Shown here one piece after another: positions 40,701 through 52,937 of a DNA stretch of 64,000 nucleotides. The stretch's first letter is position 1, and every line of letters begins with the position of its first letter. The translations under genes and the position numbers were made by a program. The notes under the pieces are model-generated. The model had not been told where the DNA came from and did not search any database. It saw nothing but the letters and a program-made list of their open reading frames with translations. The stretch is taken from the NCBI RefSeq assembly GCF_001640805.2, contig NC_066850.1, positions 2,949,549 through 3,013,548 on the forward strand, given 5' to 3'. The stretch comes from Lates calcarifer (Eukaryota; Chordata; Actinopteri; Centropomidae).

Positions 40701-42342
40701 TTACTGGAACTCTAAAGATGCTAATTTAGTGAAGAGAGACATGGTCTGTCAAAGCAAGACCAGCAGGGCCTCAGAGACCTCTCACTCTCTTCTTGACCTT
40801 TGACCCCATTGTGTTGGACTGATCAAGGGTGCTCGCTAAATCTTAAAGGGGCCCCAGATCCCATTAGAGGAGGGACACAGTGGATTAGAAGAGAAGAAAA
40901 AGTGGTAACTGTCAGTATTAGATTGAAAAATTGTTGTAAATCACTCCATACATTTCTCCTCTTTAAATTCCATATATTTTCCAAACCATAATTTCCTAGC
41001 ACAACTGTAATAGAGCTGCAGTTATTTCCATTACTGAGTAATCTGACAGTTATTTCTACAACTGATCATTTAATCTATAATATGTCAGAACATAATGAAA
41101 AATGACCAGCACGAGTTCCCAGAGCCCACACTGACATCTTCTTCACTTCGACAGTATTCAACTTTAAGCACATGAATTATAAATATATAAATTCACTCTT
41201 CCAGCTTTACATTATTTACACCATGAACGTTGACAATTAATTACTTAATCTGTTTTTTCATCCATTCACCCATCCATCCCAAACCTTGTTCTGGTTGTTA
41301 GTATTGCTGTGACAGAGGTTTCCTATCAGTCGGATGAGGTGAGCCTTGAAGCTGATGACAGGAGAAGAGTCTCCGTCTCCACTGAAGGAGAAGTTCTGAG
41401 CAGCACTGAAAATATTCTTACTGGCCTTCCCTATGGCGTGCACCTGCTCCAGGAGCTCTGCAGGGAAAATGTAAAAAGAGGTGAAAAGCAGAAAGAAGAT
41501 GTAGAAAAAGAGAAAAAAAAGATACTGAATTTACTTTTAAACCATTACAGCCAATTACTCTGATGGAATCTGATGTCTAGATGAATTTACTTTAGACATG
41601 TTTAAGTACCAATTAAGGGATTTGTGTCAAACATTGTTTTCTGTGGGTGAATTGATGGGAATCTGGATCTTCTACAGCACCGTGTCAAAGACTGCCTATG
41701 GTATGAAGAGACATATTTACCCTACGACGGCCAATTCTGGCCCACAGACTCCAGTTGTGGATCTGATCGGAGAGGCTGTGTGAGTGTGTGATTTCATTTA
41801 CCAACAGTGGTCACTAGAAGGTCAGGGTGGTCCTGTAGGAACATGAACTGCCTGTTGTCTGAAGTCATCTCACACAGAACGTCCAGCAGACTGATCACTG
41901 TCAGCGCCTCCTGCAGGACCTACAGGGGATTACAACCAACAGGTGTCAGCCACACAAAGAAAGGATGTTTGAAATATTGCTTTGGGGGGAAAAACTGGCT
42001 CTTTGGCAGTGTTAATGTATTAAAAAATGAGAATGTGGACTTTTAAAATAAAACTGTAAAAAGTTTAAAATAGTTCAAATCAAAGTCCTTAGATGTGGTT
42101 TATCTGCCCGTCTGTACCTCATCACTGGAAGCAGAACCAGTGGCGAGTGTCAGCACAGCTCCACAACCTTCCTGGAAGGAGCTAGCCAGGAAACGAGCCA
42201 CGCTGGCTGGAACGCCGCACTCCTCTGAGTCCTCCTCCCTCAGCTGGGCAAAGAGCAGCTCTAGCAGAGTAACTCTGAAAAACACAAATGCGTAGAACAC
42301 CTAGTATTAATCATCATCTTTATCTATCTGTACTTGATATTA

Positions 42343-42376
<34 letters not shown>

Positions 42377-44441
42377 ACTTTTCTGGGTGCATCACTGGTT
42401 AACCAGAAGCAGAATCACAGGTCTGGATACACAAAAGTCTTTTAACAGAGATTTAACAAGACTGTCTTTATCAGCACATCAGTTTCTGTGAGAGATATTA
42501 GATCCATCCTGACACATCTTATTCATCTTTCTGCAAAAGTTAAGTACCTGTCATGGTGAGACATCCCTGAGTACATGTTCTCCACCAGAGCTGAGGACTT
42601 GAGGAAATGCTGGGTTGCAATGAGAACTCTGTAAATTCATAAATACCACATTAAAACTTCACAGCAGAAAATCAGTCAGGAATCCCTAAAAAAAATGAAA
42701 CACAAACTGTAAACTCTTACACAATATTCTTACACACACTTACGTCCAGTCCAGATCAGGCTGAGTCCTACACAGCTCCATCACCCTCAGTGCCAGCTCG
42801 ATGTTCTGCGGCTCAGACAGTTCTTCCACCTTGGCTTCATCCAGACACGTGTGGAAAACCATAGAGGCGTAGTTCACCGTCTTCTCATCATCAACACTGA
42901 GCAGCTGCCTGTTCACACATGTCTGGGTTTAGTCATTGTGAGAGCAAATACTTCAAATAAAGAAGTGCTGTTTAAATTATAATGATTTCACAATCTTCTA
43001 AAAATAGTGTTGTTTACGGGTGTGCCATTGTGTCACACACACAACTTACAGGAGAAGATTTGGGAAGCTCAGCTGCCAAATGTTATCTTTACACATTTGG
43101 TTTCCCACAGCTAAGTTACCGAGGAACTGGATTCCACAACGAAGAGCTGGAAGATGTGGCAAAATTAAGATAAACAGGTTAATATGAATAAGGTTCACTT
43201 TGAAGAACATCACATTTTATTTTGGATAAATGATCCGATTTAGGACTTACGTTCAAAGATGCCATCTCTGCTCTCCAAATTTGTGTTACGAAGGAAACTC
43301 AGAAGTTTCAGGGTTACGTCAACGAAACCAAGCTCCCTGGATGAAAAAGAGAATTTGATTATTTTGTGTTTACTGTATGTTTAGTTGATTCTTTGCTTAT
43401 TTCTTTTGTAAAAGAAGTAAGGCAGGTGGACATAATAAATAAATTATGCAATCTAATACAATAGCACTGTAATAAAACCTACAATTTGGCAAATACAGTG
43501 TTGAATTCTTGTTCAGACGGTGTCAAAAATGTGTTGATTAAACTTGTCCGAGACTATACCATATAAATTAACTGGTCAAATATCTCAATAACACTGCAGA
43601 GTGTCTGGAGTTACCTGAGCAGACTCTGGTTGCGTGTGCTCTGGACGCAGGAGTTCCTCTGGGCCCTGAAGCACTCAGCAATCAACTGCAGCTGCAAGGT
43701 CACAGACTGTAGGTCCTCATCTTCTCCACTGGCAGCCTGCAGGTCCTCACTGAGCCTGGTCAGGACCTTCAGAAGACGGGAGAACGCCTGCTCTTCCACG
43801 GCATCCCTGAGACACACAACAAGGAAGAGGAAGACAGAAATTTGAATGTGTAGTGCAGTGCTTCCTAAACTGGGAGGGGGAATATGATGTGAAACATAAG
43901 TTTTTTTCATCGCAGAGAAAGGTGTAGCTAATGACAGTTAGCTTCCACAATTGCTGAGACAATGGCGTCAATAACTAACAGCTGTACCTATGCTTTTGCT
44001 GCTATGACAATTCAAAATGTCTGCTGTAAGTGATGTAAATAGCTATCGTCATTGTCAGTGTGTAGCAGGAGAGCCGTGTTGAATTAGCGTCTATAAACTG
44101 CGACGCTCACATAGCTGAATAAACATCCAAACCTACGTTTTATTAAGACAGTAACCAAATTAAATTAGCCTCAGTGATAGTAGATAACGAGCCAGTTCAC
44201 TGAGACACGACATTTTGACACTTAACGGCTGGACATCGAGCTAGCTTAGCCGGTAAGCTAACACCCTCAGTTTCCGACCAAAAAAAAACAATAAATGACT
44301 TTGTCCGCACCTGAATTCCCTGTCCCGCAACGCAGCCGTAAATGTTTTCATAACCTGCAAGTGCTCGGGGCAGTGTTTTTCATTCAAAATGCCGGCGATA
44401 GACGCTGAGATGTCCAGGTTGCTGTTGGTGAGAGCTGCCAT
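37767..44441 (-). CDS. atxn10: Ataxin-10 (11 coding exons)
   Basis: Minus-strand exons in transcript order: 44311-44441, 43615-43806, 43251-43336, 43050-43146, 42744-42908, 42548-42628, 42274-42118, 41919-41802, 41457-41285, 39274-39211 and 37951-37767. All splice phases match and give 482 aa, against 475 in human. Diagnostic segments are CGIQFLGNLA (exon 4), ISLLDVLCEMTSD (exon 8), FKAHLIRLIGNLCHSN (exon 9), GIPLILDNCNID plus NNPF across the exon 10/11 junction, and AIFTIRNLLEHN (exon 11). The last two belong to the conserved C-terminal ataxin-10 domain of this ARM-repeat-like protein. The family is cytoplasmic, supports neuron survival and cytokinesis, and interacts with O-GlcNAc transferase and G-beta2. 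I chose the start at 44441 because it has A at -3 and G at +4; an in-frame ATG exists at 44549. In human, an intronic ATTCT expansion causes SCA10; I saw no such array here. Confidence 0.95.
38040..39210 (-). other. atxn10 last intron, no gene seen
   Basis: Intron between the exon encoding the GIPLILDNCN segment and the terminal exon. It contains a (GT)n microsatellite (38266-38286). I found no exons on either strand. Confidence 0.75.
38266..38286. repeat. (GT)n microsatellite
   Basis: About ten GT units in the last atxn10 intron. Confidence 0.9.
39275..41284 (-). other. atxn10 intron 9 with a teleost repeat copy
   Basis: A 2-kb intron, the equivalent of the large intron region in mammals. 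The open frames it contains on the plus strand are chance. Its 3'-most part on the plus strand (about 41008-41240) resembles an interspersed repeat described separately. No pentanucleotide ATTCT tract is present. Confidence 0.75.
41008..41240 (+). mobile_element. second copy of the percomorph repeat, inside atxn10 intron 9
   Basis: It begins with agagctgcagttatttccat and continues with ...atgtcagaa... and ...cagcacgagttcccagagcccac..., which I recognise as another part of the repeat family seen at 26255-26500. It lies antisense to atxn10, is non-coding and is diverged. Confidence 0.45.
42346..42374. repeat. (GT)n microsatellite
   Basis: About fourteen GT units within an atxn10 intron. Confidence 0.9.
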
Positions 44442-44560
44442 GTTTGCCTGCTTCAAGCGTGTGGGCGGGACTTCCGGAGAGAATCTCTGACGCGCTATTG
44501 GTCCAATCCGGGACGAAGGCGGAGTCAGAACATGTGCTGCTGTTTTCACTCAGTCTCCTG
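44442..44560 (-). promoter_or_regulatory. atxn10 core promoter (CCAAT, ETS, GC box)
   Basis: Directly upstream of the atxn10 ATG on the minus strand there is a GC box (44462-44469), an ETS/GABP-type CCGGAAGT (44470-44477, read on the minus strand) and two opposed CCAAT motifs (44497-44501 and 44503-44507). These lie within about 70 bp, a typical TATA-less housekeeping promoter. The open reading frame continues in frame through this region, but that is probably chance. Confidence 0.6.
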
Positions 44561-44599
44561 CCCACACACTGCTGTTACAGACCATGAGTGAGACATGTG

Positions 44600-45775
44600 A
44601 TGGGTCAGTGCCGATGGAGAGAACCAGGAGTCGAAGTAGAGGGAAATGTTGTTGGGTTGTTTCTTATTTTAGGGGTGAGGAGGGTCATAGCACTTTATTT
44701 GGTTCAAAATCAGTTGGTGGGGCCCACTAACCCCCCAAATTCTGAGCAATTTGTGATACTATACAACCTGTTTGCTGTAAAATAACAGTCTGTAATGGCT
44801 CCATAATTTGATCAAACACAAATCCATTTAGTTGAAAGCAGAAGGATGAAAGCACAAAGCTGAAATATGATATAAAATCCCTTAACTGGGTTTTAGGGCC
44901 CCTCTGAGAGACGGATTGATCCGAGACGTTGTCTTGCAGCCAAATAGAAACACAGACAGACTTGAACATGAGATGAAACATAAAAAACATGATGCAATAC
45001 ATTAAACATGTAATTAAATGATGCTAACACATGTACTAAAACTTGCACACAAGCCGCAGTAAAAGAAAATGCATTGATTAACAACATAACATCAAACTTG
45101 GAGTATATCCAGCCATCATCACCCAGCGCAATCATCTTTGTTTAAAACAGTGTCACCACTTCTCATGCTATATTTCTGAGACTGAAGTCTTGCACGGGCT
45201 GTAAGTTACAGCTGCACCCACATCTGCGTTTGTAAGATCTGAAGATCATTTCATTTCATTGAGCCCAGACAAGTTTGTGGGACAATTGTTGCAGCTGTAA
45301 CAACAAAAGCCACAGGACGAGCCTTTGGGATTTCCATGTCGAGTGGCAAATGTTAGATTACAGGATTTTCCTCCATAAGGTTGTCCCCTGTGTTTTCACT
45401 GGCTGGGCACAGCACAGCAGTGGTGAAAGACAGATCGATGTGGAAGAGAGTAGATTATGGATGGTAAGAGGTAACCACCTCAAGCAATTTGTCAGCTTTA
45501 AGATGAGGTATCCCAAGAACCAAACATTCCCAGTATAGGATTCCCATTATTCATTCTTTGAGTGGAATAACTGGAAATATCCTCACAAACTGGAAGTGGT
45601 ATGGTATGATGGGGGAATCTGAAGAGTTGAGTTACAGGAAAAACAGTACATCCTATCAGATTTTAGTTATTCTGGAAACCTCAGTTATGCTAACTAGAAG
45701 ATGGCTGGTTTAGTCTGCAGTGGTGCTGTAGCTGCCTTCAGCGCAAAACATGAACACAAATAACTGCTCTGAGTC
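44600..45775. other. intergenic between atxn10 5' end and fbln1 3' end
   Basis: No coding exon is recognised. The stretch lies between the atxn10 promoter and the probable fbln1 (1D) polyadenylation sites and appears to be ordinary spacer. Confidence 0.6.
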
Positions 45776-45861
45776 TTTATTATTCACAGATGCTCGTACA
45801 GTCTGACAGTAACAAAACAGAGTCAATGTTGAAAGCAAGTCCGTGGATGAATCATTTTATT
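45776..45861 (-). terminator. candidate poly(A) signals for fbln1 1D mRNA
   Basis: Two AATAAA hexamers on the minus strand (plus-strand tttatt at 45856-45861 and 45776-45781) lie about 470-555 nt beyond the fibulin-1D stop. They are the nearest canonical signals and make a compact 3' UTR plausible. Confidence 0.4.
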
Positions 45862-46330
45862 ATCAAATGAAGCATGTTACATCTGGTTTGGTCAAAACAG
45901 ACGAAATGGAGCGAACATCAAACAGTTCCACAGGTTAACCGGCAGTCGATCATAGTGGCACTCGTGACAACAAAGTCTGAATTCAAATTAAACACAGAAG
46001 ACAGTGGTTAAGGAGACGACAGCTGGCTATTACCCTGCTAATCTATGATTTTATTTGATTCTTCTCTTGTAAAAAAGGCATGTAACATCTGGGTATCAAG
46101 TGAGAAATGTGGCTGTTTTGTTGTTTGAAAAATGTCTTTTTAGCCATGCTAGCAGAGTGGCTCTATGGGTGGCAGCTGTTACGTGTATTGCCTGCTCCCC
46201 AGAGGATGAGCCTTACTGGACTTTGGAATTCAGTGCATCTGTGCTTGAAATCTTGCAAGCAACACCATTAGCCTTTTGTTTTTTAATGTTCAAAACTATA
46301 TTTAAATAATATTTGCTAAGTTAGCTTAGC

Positions 46331-49300
46331 TCAGAACCAGAACTCGGAGATAAAGACGTGGATGATGACAACGTTGCGATGGGAAATGATCCCCGACTTG
46401 ACATAGTTCATCGCCACCTCCAGCACAAGATCCTTGGGGCCAATGATGGGCTTCACCTGCTGAACAACACCTGAGGGGAGGACACAGATTGGTTAGCATG
46501 CAGTATACTAGGACTGACTGCCTGGTTCCAGGTGATACCCTTTCCCTCTTACCCATAATCATGCCCTGTTGGGTGCGCTTCACCACGTCAAAAGATGACT
46601 GTTGGTCCGCGGCCACGATTTCAAAGAAAACATCGGTTGCACCGGGGAGAGGAGCAGGGTTAGCTGCCACAACTGTCCGCAGGAAAACTATTTCTGTTGG
46701 AAGAATTGGTTTAAAAGTTTTTATTAGTCTGATAGAGGCAAACCACAAAGTGCATTCAGTTCTTCAAGTCACATATTTATGCTACGATTAAACAATTGCT
46801 CTGTGGGTTGAAATATGTAATTGAAACTTATGCGCTGTGGCAGGTTGGTGGGTGGAAAGTTTCATCTCAATGAGGCTGCAAATAAGTTTAGAATTTGCTA
46901 TTACAAGCTACTAAGTTAAATAATATGATACAGAATACTAGAACAAATTCATGCTGGCATCACAGACACATGCATACAGTCATATGCATCTGTGAATGTT
47001 GCAGCAGAGCCATGTCTGGTCGTACCCTCTGGTCCACTGAAGTCTCTGAAGGTTGGCAGAGAGAGGACCGTGTGGGTGATGAGGTGGACGGGGTCCAGAG
47101 AGCAGCCGATGTCGTTAGGCTGACAGGCCTTAACACAACGAGCGCCGACTGAAACATCCCGTCTGGATATGAGAGGGACAGACAGCCGTAAAAAAACAGT
47201 ATTCATGACCAAAGGAGGAGGAATACAGGCTTACAGATACACACAATCTAGACACTACACAGCAGTATTGTGACCAAAACTCTACAGTTGAGTTCAGCAA
47301 GAAGAAACCTGGCAACACCTGAATAGCCCCATAGACCTCTATGGTTAACCGAGCGACGGGTGCTTTAAGAAGAGGCCAAACCCTGGAATCACAAACGCGA
47401 GGGTTCCCCAGTGTGAAGACAGTAGTGCTTTCAAAATACAACCACAGAAACTGCAGTGAGAGCAGAGCCATGTAATTAGCAGCAAGCAGGTGAGTCCAAG
47501 TTGTTTCGCTGAAAGCTGGAGGCCAAAGCCACAGGGATGATTGTGTGGTATCCCACAACCGTGAAACGCCACCAAGGAAAAACGGGCTGGTAGAAACCCA
47601 GTGGAGGATATGTACTGTAAGAATGAATGTCACTAGATTTGGTCCAATGACATCATATTCACATTGTAGAGGAAGGAAAAACAGCAAAATTTTGACATGA
47701 GCAGGAATAGAATCAGCAGAAATGCATTTCCAAACAACTGTATCACATCTTTCCAAAATAAGAGTATAAAAATATGTACTATTACAATTATTATTCAGCA
47801 TTTCTGCAGTTAATGCAGCATATTGGAAATGATCCAAAGCTCCTGGGAGAATATTTTTGCATTTTCAATCAGCTCTATATGCACCAAACCCTAAAAACCA
47901 CCAGGAGGAAAGTGGAACGGTGGAAAATTTGCCTGGTTGCATTTATCCAGCTGACCAACACACAGCTTCTGGCCTTTTTGGTATCATTTACAGCAAAATT
48001 AGCCGATAACCACCCAATACCAACACTAAAAACACCATCCATCATATGAGCTGTAACGCCGCCCCACCACTAATTTGAGCCCCCACGCTGGCTGGGGCCC
48101 CAGGTGCCCATAAATAAGTGCCACGCTTATTTTTCTTGCCGTCCGCTAAGGCGAGGCCCGTTTGATCTTATGGTGAGACCGCTTGGAACAGATCATAGGA
48201 AAAATAGGTTTCTACATTAGAAATGACCGCAGTGAAGGAAGCGCGAGAGTAGTGGCAGAAACCATTGCCCACGTGTGTGTGTGTGTGTGTGTGTTCAGAT
48301 ATTAAAGAGCGAAAATCCATTTTTATCTGTCACTTTTTAATTCCAAATACATAGAAAGTACAAATAATGGGGAGCTGCTGCAGAGGCATGAGGTAAACAC
48401 TTAATGCACATGGACAATAAACTGACAGTGTTGTAGAGATCTTCAGCAGCTAATGAGCCCCATCTAGTGGTAAAAGAACATATTAATATTCCTACTGCTA
48501 CATTATGTCCTCCTCCTGTTTGTCTGTATTTATTGGTGATCTGTCCAGGGTGTACCCCGCCTCTCGCCCAGTGTCAACCCCCGCGACCGGATAAGATAGG
48601 AGTATCTATAAGGGTATAGATAATGGACGCTTTAAGTGGTCAGTCGCTCCAGGAAGTAGAAATATGACTCCAGGAAATGATGTTTCCTGGTATGAATTGT
48701 TTGTTTTTTCTCAGTAATCCGTTTTATCCTCATAAGAAATATCTAACTCTGGCTTTCCATCCAGAGTATAACAGCAGTTAATGAGAGACAATGTGGCACT
48801 AGATTTGTCCCTTATTAAACACAATGGAGGATGGGTGGAGCCCAGCATAAAGAAAAGGATGGATGACAATGAAAGCCAATCATGAGTGGTGAGTACGAAT
48901 CAGGGACAGACTGGAATTATTCAGAATTGTCCCTGTAAGTTTGACAAAGATGAATATGGCAGTGGTGTGAAGGCTCGGCTGGGCTGCTCGTGTGTGACAA
49001 ACACAGCGATCTTGGCCATGTACAGATGTGCTGTCCCGTAACGAATGAGCCTCATCTCTACGGTCAGAAAGAAGTCCCGGGGTTCAGACAAGGCGCGCCG
49101 CAGCGAGATCACTCCCCCGTAGGCCTGTTGCTGCACCGCGAAGTATCCCTCCTCATCTCCGGATGCTATCTTCAGCAGCATCTCGTCTCCAGGGACAGAA
49201 TTGGAGGGTCCCATCCGGAAGACGTCGGCGGGGACGGGGGCGTTGGTGGGCAAGCTGATGTTGTAGAAGGAGATTCTCAGCGGGAGCGAGAAACACGACG

Positions 49301-52300
49301 CAGGGTCCCGCGTGAACTCGCAAGTTACGCGCTCGCAACGGCTGCAAAGGGAAAAATGAAAGGGAGGGCTCATTGGATGGAGGGCGGAAATGGGTTGCAC
49401 ACATGGGTGGAAAGAGATGCTTAAAGAAGGAGAGGACAGATGGAGGGAAAGCTGTGGGCACATGTCAACAGTCCAGCTCATCAGAAACAAGTCAGCTCTC
49501 ACCCCTGTGCTGTTTGCCGGAAGTTTGGAGGACACTTGAAAGACAGGCAGCGAAATCCTCCCTGGACGTTGAAGCAGCTCTCGGAGACAGAGCAGGTATG
49601 GCTCCCAGCTATACATTCATCAATGTCTGAAAACACAGGAGAACAAGAGGTCACTCCTACGCTGTGATTCTGAAACGCTTCATAAACACTTAGGGGGTTA
49701 AGGTTCGTCTGCTGACCTTGACATGTGCGTCCGTTGGGGGCCAGCGTGTAGCCAGTGGGTGGGCAGCTGCAGTAGAAGCTCCCTGGGATGTTGGAGCAGC
49801 GGTAGGAACACACATGACCTCCAGCAGGGAGAGCACACTCATCGATATCTGAGAGGAGAACATTTCCAGTAAATTTCCATGGGACGTTAAGCTGGGGAAT
49901 TTTGAAAATTAGAAATCAGAAATTTGGGGTAATTTAAACAAACTGTATCATAAATATTAATAAACATGCTGCAAACTAATACAAATTTTTAAAATGTACA
50001 TTTTTGACTTAAATCTATTTGTGAGTAAAACTTTAATTCCATTGAACAACAAAAAAACATGAATGTTGGTGGTGTTAGCTAGCTTATATCTGATTTACCA
50101 GCTAGCTAGCTACTGTTAAAACACATTTAGATTTCTTTTTTTGCTCATTTAACTTTAATACCATTGATGAAATATAATTACCACAGTAATATCATGTAAA
50201 TGTAGTAGACAGGATGTAGTGTGTGGGCTTAGATGCAGTAGTGTGGCTGTAGTGAGCAGGATGTTATAGATGATCTGTGCAGAAATTCAACTGAATTTAC
50301 ATTAAATTCCCATATATTCCTGTTAATTCCTGCAATTTAGCAGCCATGACAGCAACAGATGCGGCTGCGTCACTCAGCACCGTAACAGTACCTTCACATG
50401 TAATCCCATCGAGGTCACTCAGCTGGTAACCGCGGCGACAGTAGCACTGGTAGGAGCCGTAGACGTTGGCACACTCCTGGCTGCAGGGGTTGGCCTCACA
50501 CTCATTCACATCTGGCAAAGGTACGAAATGTTTCTGCTCAGGGATAATTAAAGTCTGAATGAATGAATGAATGAATGAGATGAAGAGTGAGTTTACCATC
50601 ACAGTTTCTGCCGTCGTGGGACAGTTTGAAGCCGGTGGTGCAGCTGCACTGGTAGGACCCCTCTGTGTTCTCACACCTGTGGGCGCAGAGTCGTCCAGGA
50701 TAATGCCTGCACTCATTGATATCTACAGAACAGAGGACAGGTCATGAATTACAGACTCTTTTCTCTGATATATGCAGGACACAAAAGTATAATTAAGACA
50801 GAGGGATAGTGGTAAATACCTTCGCACAGTTTGGTGATGCTGTTGAAGATGAAGCCAACCCTGCACTCACAGCGATACGACCCCACAAGGTTCAAACAGC
50901 CGTGGTCACCACACACGTTACCTGTTCGACACTCATCTACGTCTGAAAGAGAAGAAATGAAGGCGAGGTACTTTGATTTCTTACAGCGTACAAACACAAT
51001 ACTGAGGACTTTAAACACATCAGATTCATTTATCGTGACAGTACCAACCTTCACAGCGCGTGCCGTCCTCAGTGAGATGATAGCCTCGTCCACAGGTGAC
51101 CGTGTTCCTGCGACAGGTGTAGGAGCCCACTGTGTTGATGCAGGTGTGGCCAGGCAGGCATGGACTGCTATGGGCCACACACTCGTTTATATCTAACCAG
51201 ACGAAACAAAAAAAAAAAAAAAAACATTCATCAAGCAAGCTCACCTTTTACCTGTGGAAGTTTTTTATTTGAGCGTGACACCAAACTCACCGATGCAGCT
51301 GCCGGCAGCGTCCTGGATGAAGCCGTCAGCACACCTCTCCTTTGGGTGGCAGCGGAACGAGCCCGCTGTGTTGGTGCAGGTAAAGTCTGGTCCACAGTTA
51401 TGGGTCCCCAAAGCACACTCATCAATGTCTGAAACATGCAAGATGAGATATTCTGCATAACATCTTGTAAAGAGGATGCCTTGAATATTTTTATAATCTG
51501 AGTATAATTGCAGGATTAAGGGGATGTTTGGCTCTCTTATGGCAATGACAGCCACCTATACTGTGATTTTTACAGTCCTCCTGACTTGTTACCTTGGCAG
51601 CTGTTGTTTTCTCTGAGTTCATATCCTGTGCCACAGCCGGTTTCCCTCTGACAGCGAAAGGAGCCCTCTGTGTTAATGCAAATTTGGCCGAGGATGCAGT
51701 TGTGACTGCCCGTCAGACACTCGTTAACGTCTGTGGAGAGAAAAATCTGTGTATTAAAGCTCTTAGAGGAGACTGTGCCGTTAAATTTTGTTTTCATGGT
51801 ATGCTAGCAGCTCTGAGAGGTACAGATTAGCTTTAGTTAGCATGCTAACGTGCTAATTAGCACTAAACGCAAAGCTTTATACTTCTATTCCACATTTCAA
51901 CAGCAATTATTATACCTTTCACTCCCCTAGCTACATTTATCTGACATTTTTAGATACTTTAGATTAATATTACAAAATATAACAAACTAAATTAAACTAA
52001 AATAAATTATAATGTATAATTTTAGGTTAAAATAAGATTTCTTTTTTAAAGTATTTTGGTACTTAAAGTGTATTTTGATGCTAGCACTTTTCTACTTAAG
52101 TAAAAGTTGGATTTGGGAGTATTACACCACACTGTGATATGGCTGTAATATATACATTAAAATATTAGTATTGCTTTGAAATAGACTTGAAAAATATGGA
52201 CCATATTATCTTATTACTAAACTTCAAGACCCGCCCTGTCATCCATGGACCCACTTCACAAAGTGCTGATAATTCCAGGTGATTTGTGGTTAAGTCATGT

Positions 52301-52901
52301 CTCCATTTACATTACTTACCCTCACAATTCACTCCATCCTTTTTCAGTTGATAACCATCGTGACAGGCACATGTACCGTTACCTACACACAGCTGGGAGC
52401 AAGTGGAGTCTGAAAAAACAGCACAGAGACAATTAAAGACGTCACAGTGTGTGTCCTAGATCACTGGCTGATGGAGGATGCTTAAGCCTCTTACAGATCT
52501 TATTACAATGAAGGAGATCACATTAAGACGTGAAGGTGCCAGACCTTTACAGGAATCCAAGTCCTCTGGAGGCTTGGTATTGGCGCTGGGCTTCGGCTCT
52601 GCTGTTGCTGGAACGATAGAAAAAACACTTTACCGTCAACACAATCAAATTCCCAGCATAACTAAAGGGGACAGGGGTCAAACAAAGTACAACTCCACAA
52701 ACCTCTGTTATCACTCTGGCCTTTGCTCTACATGACTAACACAGCGACTTTGCTTTTCCTTCACACATGTGAGTGTTTTTGCAGATCACACGTTTGTGCT
52801 TTTCACCTGAATCCAGCCTGGCGACAAAAACTACAAGCTGTGACAAGTCACCATTTGGCAGGGTGTCTGCAGCTTGGCTCGCTGAATACTCCTGTGGCCT
52901 C

Positions 52902-52937
<36 letters not shown>

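Larger units (their letters stand above)
47163..48528 (-). other. fbln1 intron downstream of the C-type terminal exon
   Basis: Region between the 1C poly(A) candidate and the first D-specific exon. The long open frame at 47130-47837 on the minus strand overlaps the D exon and its acceptor; its upstream part is intronic and shows no domain. A GC-rich patch at 48055-48190 and a (GT)n tract at 48272-48294 are listed separately. Confidence 0.7.

Noticed and set aside
39275..41284. SCA10-type ATTCT expansion in atxn10
   Set aside because: No ATTCT array is present in this or the other atxn10 introns.
47130..47837. 235-codon minus-strand frame in fbln1
   Set aside because: Only its end overlaps the D-specific exon; the rest is intron and shows no conserved motif.
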